Made by a program: the position numbers and the translations under genes. The notes beneath the pieces are model-generated. The model was not told the DNA's origin and did no database searches. It was given only the letters and a program-made list of their open reading frames with translations. From JADCGM01 sp943370355 (GTDB lineage: Bacteria; Pseudomonadota; Alphaproteobacteria; Sphingomonadales; Sphingomonadaceae): a DNA stretch of 64,000 nucleotides. This document shows, one piece after another, positions 44,116 to 53,508 of the stretch (position 1 is the first letter of the stretch; every line of letters begins with the position of its first letter). Location: the NCBI GenBank assembly GCA_943370355.1, contig CALRQP020000011.1, positions 40,752 through 104,751 on the forward strand, written 5' to 3'.

Positions 44116-45644
44116 TGTTGAGCCAGTTCATGCGCGCCGGATCGGCGATCGCAGCGATTACGCTCGCGATGGCCTTTGCAGCGCCGTCGCGCGCCGCCGA
44201 CACACCGGCAAGCGAAATTCAGACGGCGCAAAGCGACATCACGCTTGGGGTCGGCAAGGCGACGCTGGTCAAACTGCCGCGCCCGGTTGCCGATGTTTTC
44301 ATCGCGAACGACAAGATCGCCAATGTCCGTGTCGCGTCGGCCACGCAGATCAATGTGTTCGGCACCGGCGCGGGCGAGACGACACTCTACGCGACCGACA
44401 AGACCGGCAAGGTCGTCTATTCGGCCAATGTGCGCGTTGCGCAGAATATCGACACGATCACGGGCATGCTCGGGCTGGCGATGCCGGGTGCCGCCGTGAC
44501 GGTCACGCCGATGAATGGGCTTGTGTTGCTAACTGGGACGGTCGCGAGCCCCGGCGACATCGAGGAGGCCAGCCGGCTCGTCACGGCGTTCGTCGGCGAG
44601 AAGCAGACCATCGTCAACAAGCTGCGGACCGCGACGCCGGTTCAGGTCAACCTGCAGGTTAAGATCGCCGAAGTCAGCCGCGACCTGATCAAGCAGTTCG
44701 GGGTTAACCTGCTGTCGCGCGACACGAGCAACGGCTTCCAGTTCGGCATCAGCCGGGGGCGCAACTTCGGCACGATCGGCGGGGCGGACCTGTCGGGCTT
44801 CCCGCAGCTCGATGCGTCGAACCTGTTCGGTCTTCCAGCGAACTCGCTGAAACTGCCGTTCGATCCGCGCACCGGGCAATTCCTGTTCGGCGGCACGGCG
44901 TTCAACTTCACACCGCTCGGCGGCGCCGCGACTACGCTCAACTTCGCGGGCAAGCTGGCAGGGCTCGATCTCGCGTCGGCGCTCGACGTGCTTGAGCAGG
45001 ACGGGGTCGTCACGATGCTCGCCGAGCCGAACCTGACGGCGCTGTCGGGAGAAACCGCCAGTTTCCTCGCCGGCGGCGAGTTCCCGATCGCCGTCTCGAC
45101 CGGGCTCGGTCAGGTCAGTGTCGAATTCAAGCAATATGGCGTCGGCCTGTCCTTCACGCCAACCGTCGTCAATGGCGACCGGATCACGATGCGGGTGCGT
45201 CCGGAAGTGTCGGAACTCAGCGACGCGGGCGCGATCAAGCTCAACAGCGTGTCGATCCCGGCGCTGACGACGCGGCGCGCCGAAACGACTGTCGAACTCG
45301 GTTCCGGCCAGAGCTTCATGATCGCGGGCCTGCTTCGCAATGGCACGCGCACATCGTCGGACAAGACGCCGCTGCTCGGCGACCTGCCAGTCCTCGGCGC
45401 GCTGTTCAAATCCGACCGGTTTCAGCGCAATGAGACCGAACTGGTCATTGTGGTCACGCCTTATCTGGTGAAGCCGATGAATCCGGATCAGGTGCGGCTG
45501 CCGACCGACGGCTATCAGGCACCGACCGACCTGCAACGCTGGCTGTTCGGCAAGAGCTTCGCGGGTAAGTCGAAGCCGGTCGCGGAAGCCGATACCAAGT
45601 CCAAGGCTGCGGCGGCGCCCGCACCCGGCTTTTCGGTGAATTGA
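44115..45644 (+). CDS. cpaC: Outer-membrane secretin CpaC/RcpA
   Basis: A 509-aa protein: a signal peptide (to about residue 28), the pilus N domain (DITLGVGKATLVKLPRPVADVFIAND), a BON-like segment (VLLTGTVASPGDIEEA), and the secretin domain with LTALSGETASFLAGGEFPI, the pore-lining repeats and RRAETTVELGSGQSFMIAGLL. VVTPYLVKP near the end matches RcpA. It forms the outer-membrane channel for the pilus. ATG 44115 overlaps the cpaB stop by one base. Confidence 0.95.
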   Translation: MLSQFMRAGSAIAAITLAMAFAAPSRAADTPASEIQTAQSDITLGVGKATLVKLPRPVADVFIANDKIANVRVASATQINVFGTGAGETTLYATDKTGKVVYSANVRVAQNIDTITGMLGLAMPGAAVTVTPMNGLVLLTGTVASPGDIEEASRLVTAFVGEKQTIVNKLRTATPVQVNLQVKIAEVSRDLIKQFGVNLLSRDTSNGFQFGISRGRNFGTIGGADLSGFPQLDASNLFGLPANSLKLPFDPRTGQFLFGGTAFNFTPLGGAATTLNFAGKLAGLDLASALDVLEQDGVVTMLAEPNLTALSGETASFLAGGEFPIAVSTGLGQVSVEFKQYGVGLSFTPTVVNGDRITMRVRPEVSELSDAGAIKLNSVSIPALTTRRAETTVELGSGQSFMIAGLLRNGTRTSSDKTPLLGDLPVLGALFKSDRFQRNETELVIVVTPYLVKPMNPDQVRLPTDGYQAPTDLQRWLFGKSFAGKSKPVAEADTKSKAAAAPAPGFSVN

Positions 45645-45660
45645 GGTGGCCAAGGTGACC

Positions 45661-46293
45661 ATGATCCGCATCGCCCTGCTCGCTGGAGTGGCCGCACTTG
45701 CAGCCTGCGGACCGGTCAATCGCTCGATCGAAACGGTCAAGACGCCGGAATTGAAGACCGCGACGCTGACCCATGATGTGCGCTTTGACGGCGGCACCGG
45801 GCTTGGCAGTGCCGAGCGTGAGGCGCTGCTCCAATATCTGTCGTCGATCCATGTGGGATATGGCGACCGGATAAGCGTCGATGATCCGGTTGCGGCCGGC
45901 GCGGCCGCGCGCCGCAATGCCGTGGCCGGCATTGTGGCGCAGTTCGGACTGTTCCTTGAGGACGGCGCGCCGGTGACGCAGGGTGAGTTGGCGCCAGGCA
46001 CGGCGCGCGTCGTGGTATCGCGCAGCCACCTCGATGTTCCGGCCTGCCCCGACTGGCGGCGCGGCTCGAACCCGGAATTGTCGGCATCGGCGATGAGCAA
46101 TTACGGTTGCGCTGCGCGCGGCAACCTTGCGGCGATGATCGCGGATCCGAACGACCTTGTGGCAGGTCGTTCTTATGGCGGGGCTGACGCTATGACAGCA
46201 TCCAAGCCCGTAAAGACGCTGCGCGAGCGTGTCGCCAAGCCGCCGGAGAGCTTGGAGGGTCTGGCCACCACCAAGGGCGGGAGCGGCAAGTGA
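45661..46293 (+). CDS. cpaD: Pilus assembly lipoprotein CpaD
   Basis: A 210-aa outer-membrane-associated lipoprotein. From ATG 45661 the signal is MIRIALLAGVAALAACG with lipobox LAAC; AAGG lies five bases upstream, better than GTG 45646. The CpaD family region contains CPDWRRGSNPELSASAMSNYGCA, with the two-cysteine N-Y-G-C-A motif of the family, and SYGGADAMTA. It is probably a secretin pilotin. Its stop overlaps the cpaE GTG start (GTGA). Confidence 0.9.
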   Translation: MIRIALLAGVAALAACGPVNRSIETVKTPELKTATLTHDVRFDGGTGLGSAEREALLQYLSSIHVGYGDRISVDDPVAAGAAARRNAVAGIVAQFGLFLEDGAPVTQGELAPGTARVVVSRSHLDVPACPDWRRGSNPELSASAMSNYGCAARGNLAAMIADPNDLVAGRSYGGADAMTASKPVKTLRERVAKPPESLEGLATTKGGSGK

Positions 46294-47570
46294 ACGCGCC
46301 CTGGAACCCCAACAAGCGCTCGGGCGGAGTCGCACCGCGCGATGTCTTTACCGCCTTCGTCTGCGACGAAGCCTTTGCCGAAGTGGTGCGGGCCGCTGCC
46401 GGTGAAATCGGCTGGACCGCTGACAAGGTCAACAAGGGCGGTTTGCGCAATGCGGTTCAGACGCTCTCAGTGTCGGTCAGCCCGCAGGTGCTGCTCGTTG
46501 ACCTCACCGATTGCGCCGATCCGCTCAACGACATCAATTCGCTGGCCGAGGTGTGCGAGCCCGGCACGGTAGTGATCGCCGCAGGCGTCGCCAATGATGT
46601 GCGGCTCTACCGTGACCTACTCGCCAGCGGCATCCAGGATTATCTGCTGAAGCCCGTCGATGTTGAGAATCTGCGCGAGTCATTGCTGACCGCGCAGGCG
46701 GTGCTGAGCGGTGCGAAAGCCGCAGCGGTGACGGGCGTCGACCGGCCGCGGCTGGCGATCAGCGTCATCGGCGCGCGGGGCGGGGTGGGAGCGTCCTCGG
46801 TCGCATCGTCGCTGGCCTGGCTGCTCGGCGACCGGGCAGGGCGATCGACCGCGCTGCTCGATCTCGACATCCATTTCGGCACGGGGGCGCTGGCCTTCGA
46901 TCTCGAGCCCGGGCGCGGCCTGACCGACGCGCTGGAGAATCCGAGCCGGATCGACGGGCTGTTCATCGAGCGCGCGATGGTCCGGGCCAATGACAAGCTC
47001 GCCGTGCTGTCGGCGGAGGCGCCGATCACCCAGCCGCTGCTGACCGATGGTGCTGCGCTCTACCATCTGCAGGAAGAGATGAAGTCGGCGTTCGAAAGCG
47101 TCGTCGTCGACCTGCCGCGCGGGCTCGCGGTCCAGCATCCGCATCTCGTCGCCGACTCGCAGGCTGTCATCGTGGTGACCGAGCAGACGCTGGCGGCGAC
47201 GCGCGACACGATTCGACTGCTCGGCTGGCTGAAAGCGCAGGCGCCCAATGCGCAGATCCATGTCGTCGCCAACCGGGTCGGTAGCAATCCGCCGCCCGAG
47301 GTGTCGCGCCGCGACTTCGAAGCGTCGATCGAGCGGAAGCTCGATGCGGTACTTCCGCTCGATGTGAAGGTTGCGGTCGATGCGGCCAAGCAGGGCAAGT
47401 GCATCGCCGCGGTCGCGAAGGGCAGCAAGCTGGGCACGGCGCTCGAAAAGGTGCTGACACTGTCCCTGACCGGGGTCGAGCAACCCGAAGACGAGGCGGC
47501 GGGCGCACCGAAATCGCTCGTCGAAAAATTGAATCTTCGCGGCCTGCTGAGCCGGCGGGCCAAAAGCTGA
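46290..47570 (+). CDS. cpaE: Pilus assembly ATPase CpaE/TadZ (ParA/MinD-like)
   Basis: A 426-aa protein. An atypical receiver domain (residues about 20-140, with YLLKPVDVENLRESL) is followed by a MinD-like ATPase whose deviant Walker A is IGARGGVGASSVASS near residue 160, then LLDLDIHFGTGALAFDLEP. TadZ proteins localise the pilus machine to the cell pole. GTG 46290 overlaps the cpaD stop. The cpaF start lies 23 bp downstream. Confidence 0.94.
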   Translation: MNAPWNPNKRSGGVAPRDVFTAFVCDEAFAEVVRAAAGEIGWTADKVNKGGLRNAVQTLSVSVSPQVLLVDLTDCADPLNDINSLAEVCEPGTVVIAAGVANDVRLYRDLLASGIQDYLLKPVDVENLRESLLTAQAVLSGAKAAAVTGVDRPRLAISVIGARGGVGASSVASSLAWLLGDRAGRSTALLDLDIHFGTGALAFDLEPGRGLTDALENPSRIDGLFIERAMVRANDKLAVLSAEAPITQPLLTDGAALYHLQEEMKSAFESVVVDLPRGLAVQHPHLVADSQAVIVVTEQTLAATRDTIRLLGWLKAQAPNAQIHVVANRVGSNPPPEVSRRDFEASIERKLDAVLPLDVKVAVDAAKQGKCIAAVAKGSKLGTALEKVLTLSLTGVEQPEDEAAGAPKSLVEKLNLRGLLSRRAKS

Positions 47571-47593
47571 TCGTCTGAAAGGTGAGCGTATCT

Positions 47594-49267
47594 GTGGCGG
47601 GGGTGGTCGGTTTTGGAAAGCGGAACGGAGGCGGAGCGCCGGCGAAGGCCGCTGCCCCGACGACGGCGGCTGTCGTGCCGCTGCGCCGTCCGCTGGTCGC
47701 GGGTGCCGCGGCTGACTCCGACGGGAGCGCCGGCTGCAATTGGGATGTGCATGGCGTGGTGTCGGCGCAGCTGCCGATGCTGTTTCCGGCCGATGCCACG
47801 CGCACCCGCACCCGCGCCGAGATTGCGCGTGAGCTCGACAGCAATGTCCGGACCGCCGCGCGGGAGGCGTCGATCCGGCTGGAGGATGCGGCGGTTCGCG
47901 ATACCGTCACGGTGCTGCTCGGGGAGTTGCTGACGCAGATCGGCGGGCTCACGTCCGAAGCACAGGCGGAGCAGACGGCGCGCGGCGCACGTGCCACGAC
48001 GACCAACCGTAACAGCGTCGTTGCCGCAAAGGAGCGGGTGCACATCCTGCTCATGGAGCGCATCGACGCATCGGTGATCGCCGAACTGTCGCGGGGCGAA
48101 CTGGCCGAGCAGATTTCCGAGGTGGTGTCGGAAATCCTCGTGCAGGAGCGGATCAACCTCAACCAGGCCGAACAGCGCGATCTTGTGACGCTGCTGCTCA
48201 ACGACATGCTCGGACTTGGGCCGCTGGAGCCGTTGCTTGCCGACGACGAGGTCAGCGAAATCATGGTCAACGGCTCGCAGCAGGTGTGGGCCGAGCGCAA
48301 GGGCAAGCTGTCGCTGACCGACGTGACCTTTCGCGACGAGCAGCATCTGATCAACATTGCCCAGCGCATCGTGTCGGCGGTTGGCCGGCGGGTCGATGAA
48401 AGTTCGCCGATCTGCGACGCTCGCTTGCTTGACGGCAGCCGCGTCAACGTCGTGACGCCGCCGCTCGCCATCGACGGCACCTCGATCTCGATCCGCAAAT
48501 TCTCCAAGTCGAAGCTGACGCTCGAGAAGATGATGGAATCGGGGTCGATGACGCCGAAAATGTGCAAGCTGCTTAATATCGCCGGCCGCGTGCGCATGAA
48601 CATCCTGATCTCGGGCGGCACGGGCTCGGGCAAGACGACGATGCTCAACGCGATCTCGCGCAACATCGATCCGGGCGAGCGTGTCGTGACGATCGAGGAT
48701 GCCGCCGAGCTGCAGCTGATGCAGCCGCATGTCGTCCGGCTGGAGACGCGGCCGCCGAACCTCGAAGGCAATGGCCAGGTCACGATGCGCGACCTCGTCA
48801 AGAATGCGCTGCGCATGCGGCCCGACCGCATCATCCTCGGCGAGGTGCGCGGGCCCGAGGCGTTCGACCTGCTCGCGGCGATGAACACCGGTCATGACGG
48901 CTCGTTCGGTACGCTGCACGCCAACCGGCCGCGCGAGGCGCTGACCCGGCTCGAGAATATGATCAATATGGCAGGGCTCAACCTGCCGTCGATCGCGATC
49001 CGGCAACAGATCGTCGATGCGGTCAACATGATCGTCCAGGTGAGTCGCATGCGCGACGGCAAGCGCCGCGTCACCCACATCTCCGAGATCGTCGGTATGG
49101 AGGGCGAGGTCATCACCATGCAGGACCTGTTCCTGTTCGAGTCGCACGGCGAGGATGAGAGCGGCATGCTGAAGGGCGCGCATGTGTCGACCGGCCTGCG
49201 TCCGGCCATGTACGAGCGCGCCGAATATTATGGGCTCGGCCGCGCGCTCATGGAGTGCATGATGTGA
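47594..49267 (+). CDS. cpaF: Flp pilus assembly/secretion ATPase CpaF/TadA
   Basis: A 557-aa type II/IV secretion hexameric ATPase that powers pilus extension and retraction. Walker A is ILISGGTGSGKTTML, the Asp box region is VVTIEDAAELQLMQPHVVRLE and the His box TGHDGSFGTLHANRPREAL. A non-conserved N-terminal 120 residues precede the fold. GTG 47594 is chosen because GGTGAG lies seven bases upstream; GTG 47582 is the longer option. It ends overlapping the tadB GTG start (GTGA). Confidence 0.95.
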   Translation: MAGVVGFGKRNGGGAPAKAAAPTTAAVVPLRRPLVAGAAADSDGSAGCNWDVHGVVSAQLPMLFPADATRTRTRAEIARELDSNVRTAAREASIRLEDAAVRDTVTVLLGELLTQIGGLTSEAQAEQTARGARATTTNRNSVVAAKERVHILLMERIDASVIAELSRGELAEQISEVVSEILVQERINLNQAEQRDLVTLLLNDMLGLGPLEPLLADDEVSEIMVNGSQQVWAERKGKLSLTDVTFRDEQHLINIAQRIVSAVGRRVDESSPICDARLLDGSRVNVVTPPLAIDGTSISIRKFSKSKLTLEKMMESGSMTPKMCKLLNIAGRVRMNILISGGTGSGKTTMLNAISRNIDPGERVVTIEDAAELQLMQPHVVRLETRPPNLEGNGQVTMRDLVKNALRMRPDRIILGEVRGPEAFDLLAAMNTGHDGSFGTLHANRPREALTRLENMINMAGLNLPSIAIRQQIVDAVNMIVQVSRMRDGKRRVTHISEIVGMEGEVITMQDLFLFESHGEDESGMLKGAHVSTGLRPAMYERAEYYGLGRALMECMM

Positions 49268-50244
49268 ACGGCGACCTGCTCGCCTTTGCGGTCTTCATCG
49301 GCCTGTCGCTGACGCTCGGCATGGGTGTGCTGGCATTTGCGGGCGATGCGCGGCCAAAGCGCTACGTCAAGCGGCTGGAATCCTTGCGCGAGCGCCACTC
49401 GACCTCGAACGAGGTGCTGGCACAGGTGCAGATGCGGCGCATCGTCAGCGCGCGCAACGACGGGAAGCTCGACAGTTTTATCAAGCAGTTCGTGCCCCGG
49501 CCCGCCGAATTGCGGGCGCGGCTCGACCGGACCGGCCGGACGATCACGGTCGGCCGCTACGCGTTGGTGTGCGTGGGGCTGGCCGCGAGCGTCGCTATTG
49601 CGGCGCTGGCCGCGGGTGCCGAGCCGTTGCTGGCGATTTTCGGCGGCCTGTTCGTTGGTCTGGGGCTACCACATAAGGTGGTCGGCATGATGCTGAACCG
49701 GCGCATCAAGGCGTTCACGACGCGCTTCCCCGATGCCATCGACCTCATCGTGCGCGGCCTGCGTTCGGGCCTGCCGATCTCGGAATCGCTCGGCGTGGTC
49801 GGCAAGGAATTGCCCGATCCGGTCGGCGGCGAATTCCGCATGGTCGCCGACAAGATGCGGATCGGCCGGACGATGGAGATGGCGCTCCAGGATATGGCGA
49901 CGCGCATCAACACGCCGGAATTCCAGTTTTTCGTCATCACGCTGTCGATCCAGCGGGAGACGGGGGGTAATCTTGCGGAGACGCTGTACAATCTCGGTGC
50001 GGTGCTGCGCGGCCGGGCGCAGATGAAGCTGAAGATCAAGGCAATGTCGTCGGAGTCGAAAGCGTCGGCCTATATCGTCGGCGCGCTGCCGTTCATGGTC
50101 GCGACGATCGTGTCCCTGGCCAACCCCGCCTATCTGCACCCCTTCCTCGTCGATCACCGGCTCATGGTCGCCGGGATCGGCGGCGCGATCTGGATGTCGA
50201 TCGGTGCCTTCATCATGTCCAAAATGATCAGCTTCGAAATATGA
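49264..50244 (+). CDS. tadB: Pilus assembly platform protein TadB
   Basis: A 326-aa inner-membrane protein of the GspF family. An N-terminal membrane segment, two near the middle (YALVCVGLAASVAIAALAAG and the next), and two at the C-terminus flank the GspF domain (PDAIDLIVRGLRSGLPISESL and IQRETGGNLAETLYNL). GTG 49264 overlaps the cpaF stop, with GGAG eight bases upstream. Overlaps tadC by four bases. It forms the platform together with TadC. Confidence 0.93.
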   Translation: MNGDLLAFAVFIGLSLTLGMGVLAFAGDARPKRYVKRLESLRERHSTSNEVLAQVQMRRIVSARNDGKLDSFIKQFVPRPAELRARLDRTGRTITVGRYALVCVGLAASVAIAALAAGAEPLLAIFGGLFVGLGLPHKVVGMMLNRRIKAFTTRFPDAIDLIVRGLRSGLPISESLGVVGKELPDPVGGEFRMVADKMRIGRTMEMALQDMATRINTPEFQFFVITLSIQRETGGNLAETLYNLGAVLRGRAQMKLKIKAMSSESKASAYIVGALPFMVATIVSLANPAYLHPFLVDHRLMVAGIGGAIWMSIGAFIMSKMISFEI

Positions 50245-51239
50245 GCGGCGAACCCTTCACCCTGCTCGGCATGAAGCCTGCCGACATCGCGACGATCGCG
50301 GCGGGCTGCGCGAGTCTTGCGATGATGGCGGCGGTCTGGGCGGTCACCACGGTGCGCGATCCGATGCGCGGCCGCGTCAAGGCGCTGCAGGAGCGGCGGG
50401 AGCAGCTGAAAGCCGGCATCACCTCGTCGCGCAAACGGTCGAGCGTCGCGGCGAAGGCCGAAGCGGCGAACGTCATGCGCGACATCCTGACCAAGATGCG
50501 CGTCATGCAGGGTGAGCAGACCCAGGCGGCGGCGGTGCGACTGGCGCAGGCGGGGATCCGGTCGAAGGATGCGGTCGTCGTGCTGATGTTCGCGCGGCTG
50601 GCCAGTCCGATCCTGCTCGGCGGCGGCTTGATGATCGGGATCTACCTGCTCGACATGCTGTCCAGCTATTCGAATATCACACGGACGATGATCGCGGCGG
50701 GCGGGCTGATCCTGTCCTACAAGGCGCCCGACCTGTTCGTGAAAAATCTCGTGACCAAGCGCACCGACGCGATCCGCAAGGGCTTGCCCGATGCGCTCGA
50801 TCTTTTGGTCATCTGTGCCGAGGCGGGCCTGACGGTGGACGCTGCCTTCAACCGCGTCGCGCGCGAGCTGGGGCGCGGCTATCCCGAACTCGGCGACGAG
50901 TTCGCGTTGACCGCGATCGAACTGGGTTTCCTGACCGACCGGCGCATTGCCTTCGAAAATCTGGCGGCGCGCGTCACGCTGGAAAGCGTACGCGGCGTCG
51001 TTACGACGATGATTCAGACCGAGAAATATGGCACGCCGCTCGCGTCGAGCCTGCGCGTGCTGTCGGCCGAATTCCGCAACGAGCGCATGATGAAGGCCGA
51101 GGAAAAAGCCGCGCGGCTGCCGGCGATCATGACGATCCCGCTGATCCTGTTCATCCTGCCGGTGCTGTTCGTCGTGATCCTCGGGCCGGCAGCCTGCTCG
51201 ATCGCCGACTCGCTCGCGAAGTCGATGCCGTCGTCCTAA
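50241..51239 (+). CDS. tadC: Pilus assembly platform protein TadC
   Basis: A 332-aa GspF-type membrane protein similar to TadB. Membrane segments at the N-terminus, around 110-145 and at the C-terminus (PAIMTIPLILFILPVLFVVILG) flank LPDALDLLVICAEAGLTVDAAFNRVARELG and TMIQTEKYGTPLASSLRVLS. Coupled to tadB (ATGA). It ends the operon; the convergent TPR gene starts its 3' end four bases later. No TadE/TadF or Flp pilin gene follows. Confidence 0.93.
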   Translation: MSGEPFTLLGMKPADIATIAAGCASLAMMAAVWAVTTVRDPMRGRVKALQERREQLKAGITSSRKRSSVAAKAEAANVMRDILTKMRVMQGEQTQAAAVRLAQAGIRSKDAVVVLMFARLASPILLGGGLMIGIYLLDMLSSYSNITRTMIAAGGLILSYKAPDLFVKNLVTKRTDAIRKGLPDALDLLVICAEAGLTVDAAFNRVARELGRGYPELGDEFALTAIELGFLTDRRIAFENLAARVTLESVRGVVTTMIQTEKYGTPLASSLRVLSAEFRNERMMKAEEKAARLPAIMTIPLILFILPVLFVVILGPAACSIADSLAKSMPSS

Positions 51240-51243
51240 GCCG

Positions 51244-51807
51244 CTATCCGCTCTTCCTCGGGCCGACGACCTGGAAGCGCTTCATCTCCTTGACCGGATC
51301 TTCCCAGCCCGGGCGGAGTTCAGCGGCCTGTTTATAGTCGAAATAGGCATCCTTGGCGTTGCCGGCGAGTTCGTAAGCGAGGGCGCGTGAGTAATAGGCA
51401 ATCTCCGGCTGCGAGGTCTTGAGGTCGATCCCGCGGGTCAGCGCGTCGATGGCGTCCTGCTCGCGGCCTGACTTGTAGACGAGCGCGATGCCCTTGTTGA
51501 CCCAGGCTTCGGCAAGATCGGGCTTGGCGCGGATCGCCGCCTCATAGTCGGCGATCGCCTTGTCGAGGTCCCGGTTGTACATCATCAGGATGCCGCGATT
51601 AACGAAGGTCGCGGCGCGGTCGCGGCCATCGAGTCCCTCTTCGGTCAGCGCGGTGGTGCACAGCGCGATGTCGGCGCCCCTGGACTGGTGCGTCTGGGCC
51701 GCCACGAAGCAGCTGTGCGCATAGCCCGAGCCGACGACGGTGATTGCCGCCGTCGCCGGGATAGCTGCGAGCAGCCCGCCTGCCAGAAGCAATTTCGCAA
51801 TGCGCAT
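51244..51807 (-). CDS. Exported tetratricopeptide-repeat protein
   Basis: A 187-aa protein with a signal peptide (MRIAKLLLAGGLLAAIPATA) and about three TPR units, e.g. AATFVNRGILMMYNRDLDKAIADYEAAI and AWVNKGIALVYKSGREQDAIDALTRGI. Such proteins scaffold complexes in the periplasm. GGAGGAG precedes ATG 51807. Its tail-to-tail place next to the tad operon recalls TadD, a TPR lipoprotein, but it has no lipobox and is on the opposite strand, so this link is only a guess. Confidence 0.85.
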   Translation of the reverse strand: MRIAKLLLAGGLLAAIPATAAITVVGSGYAHSCFVAAQTHQSRGADIALCTTALTEEGLDGRDRAATFVNRGILMMYNRDLDKAIADYEAAIRAKPDLAEAWVNKGIALVYKSGREQDAIDALTRGIDLKTSQPEIAYYSRALAYELAGNAKDAYFDYKQAAELRPGWEDPVKEMKRFQVVGPRKSG

Positions 51808-51870
51808 CGCCTGTCTCCTCCTGAAGCGGCTCGATGATACCACTTCGGGAGTAATTCGGGGAGTCGCCTG

Positions 51871-52953
51871 TCAGATCACCCCGCGGCGGATCTGGTCGAG
51901 TTCGATCGACTCGAACAGAGCCTTGAAATTGCCTTCGCCGAAGCCCTCATTGCCCTTGCGCTGGATGATCTCGAAGAAGATCGGGCCGATGACATTCTGC
52001 GTGAAGATCTGCAGCAGCAGACCCTGGCCCTCGGTTGGCGCACCATCGACGAGGATGCGGCGCTTCTCCAGTTCGGCAGTCGGCTCGCCATGGCCGGCAA
52101 CGCGGCCGTCGACCTGCTCATAATAGGTGTCCGGTGTGTCCTGGAACGCAATGCCGCGCGACTTCAGCGCGTCAACGGTCGCGTAGATGTCGGTGGAGCC
52201 GAGAGCGATGTGCTGAATGCCTTCGCCCTTATATTCGCGCAGGAATTCCTCGATCTGGCTCTTGTCGTCCTGGCTCTCGTTGAGCGGGATGCGGAGCTTG
52301 CCGCAGGGACTGGTCATCGCCTTGGAGACGAGGCCTGTCTGCTTACCTTCGATGTCGAAGTAGCGGATCTCGCGAAAGCCGAAGAGGCGCTCGTAGAATT
52401 CCGCCCAATGCGCCATGCGGCCGCGGTTCACATTATGGGTGAGGTGATCGAGATAGGTCAGGTGTGAGTCCGCGGCGGCCATTTTCTCGCGCCAGCCGGG
52501 CTCGAAGCGGAAGTCGACGTCGTAAATGGTGCCGTTGTCGCCGTAGCGATCGACGAGATAGATGCGGCTACCACCAATCCCCTCGATCGCGGGGATGTTC
52601 AGCTCCATCGGGCCGACATCCGAGCCGACCGGAGTCGCGCCGAGGCGCTTGGCGCGCTCGAAGGCGAAGGCGGCGTCCCTGACGCGGAAGGCCATCGCGC
52701 AGGCGCAGGGGCCATGGTCGCGCGCGAAAGCTTGCGCGAAGCTGTCGGGCTCGGCGTTGATGATGAAATGGATGTCGCCCTGTTTGTGCAGCGTCACATC
52801 CTTGCGGCGGTGTCGCGCGACGATCGGGAAGCCCATTTTTTCAAACAGATCACGCAGCAGCTGCGGATCAGGCGCGGCATATTCGACGAACTCGAAGCCA
52901 TCGGTCCCCATCGGATTTTCGAGACCGGTCGGCGAAAGGGCAGCGGTGGCCAT
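51871..52953 (-). CDS. hppD: 4-hydroxyphenylpyruvate dioxygenase
   Basis: A 360-aa iron(II) enzyme turning 4-hydroxyphenylpyruvate into homogentisate in tyrosine breakdown. Two vicinal-oxygen-chelate domains; metal ligands appear in LDHLTHNVNRG (His), GIQHIALGSTDIY (His) and IFFEIIQRKGNEGFGEGNF (Glu), the last also the C-terminal signature. ATG 52953 (MATAALSPTG) has AGGAG upstream; the longer frame to 52971 is less likely. No hmgA or fumarylacetoacetase genes are adjacent. Confidence 0.96.
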   Translation of the reverse strand: MATAALSPTGLENPMGTDGFEFVEYAAPDPQLLRDLFEKMGFPIVARHRRKDVTLHKQGDIHFIINAEPDSFAQAFARDHGPCACAMAFRVRDAAFAFERAKRLGATPVGSDVGPMELNIPAIEGIGGSRIYLVDRYGDNGTIYDVDFRFEPGWREKMAAADSHLTYLDHLTHNVNRGRMAHWAEFYERLFGFREIRYFDIEGKQTGLVSKAMTSPCGKLRIPLNESQDDKSQIEEFLREYKGEGIQHIALGSTDIYATVDALKSRGIAFQDTPDTYYEQVDGRVAGHGEPTAELEKRRILVDGAPTEGQGLLLQIFTQNVIGPIFFEIIQRKGNEGFGEGNFKALFESIELDQIRRGVI

Positions 52954-53023
52954 GATAAGCGGCTCCTGCAAAAATATCTGGATGCCGCGCTATACGCGCA
53001 GCCGCCACGCGGCGAAAGCCGCC

Positions 53024-53221
53024 TCAGGCGATGATATCGGGGATCAGCATGTCCTGCAGCTGGGCGATCTCGTCCTTGAGGCGCAGCTTGCGCTTCTTGA
53101 GTCGGGCGAGTTGCAGCTGATCATGTCCGGCGAGGCTGCGCAACGCATCGATGGCCGAGTCGAGGTCGCGGTGCTCCTCGGTCATCATCTCGATCCGCGC
53201 CAGCAATTCCCGTTCGTCCAC
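53024..53221 (-). CDS. DUF465 (YdcH-like) small coiled-coil protein
   Basis: A 65-aa helical hairpin protein. From GTG 53221 it reads VDERELLARIEMMTEEHRDLD, then LQLARLKKRKLRLKDEI and LQDMLIPDIIA, the DUF465 pattern with its basic LKKRKL core. The longer open frame to 53479 is not family-like. The RBS is poor, so the start may be slightly different. It lies divergent from a second DUF465 gene 287 bp away. Function is unknown for the family. Confidence 0.8.
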   Translation of the reverse strand: MDERELLARIEMMTEEHRDLDSAIDALRSLAGHDQLQLARLKKRKLRLKDEIAQLQDMLIPDIIA

Positions 53222-53508
53222 TGGTGCCGTGAGCCTTCCTGCGAGTCGCGCCGCAACGCTAGCACAACCGGGGTTTCGGCCGCATCCGCAGATTAGCGGC
53301 CGGTCCCGGCGCACACCAGAAATTGCGGTCCCGAGACGTCTATCCGCTAACCGTGGGAAAGCGGTCGGACTGTCGCAAAAAGCTGCTGACAGCCGCACCC
53401 GTCCATGATCTACTTCGTTATCCCAACTGCCGAGGGCTTGCGGCCTCGCCTGACTCCGGGACCGCAGCGCCTTCGGCAACGTCTTTGCATGAGAAGGGAG
53501 CCGGACCT

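Noticed and set aside
44529..46100. A 523-codon minus-strand open frame opposite cpaC/cpaD
   Set aside because: It covers the secretin and CpaD genes on the other strand and shows no recognisable domain or RBS.
47060..49183. A 707-codon minus-strand open frame opposite cpaE/cpaF
   Set aside because: It lies antisense to two genes with clear motifs, and its composition (long Arg/His/Asp-rich runs) is the usual shadow of GC-rich third positions; it has no family motif.
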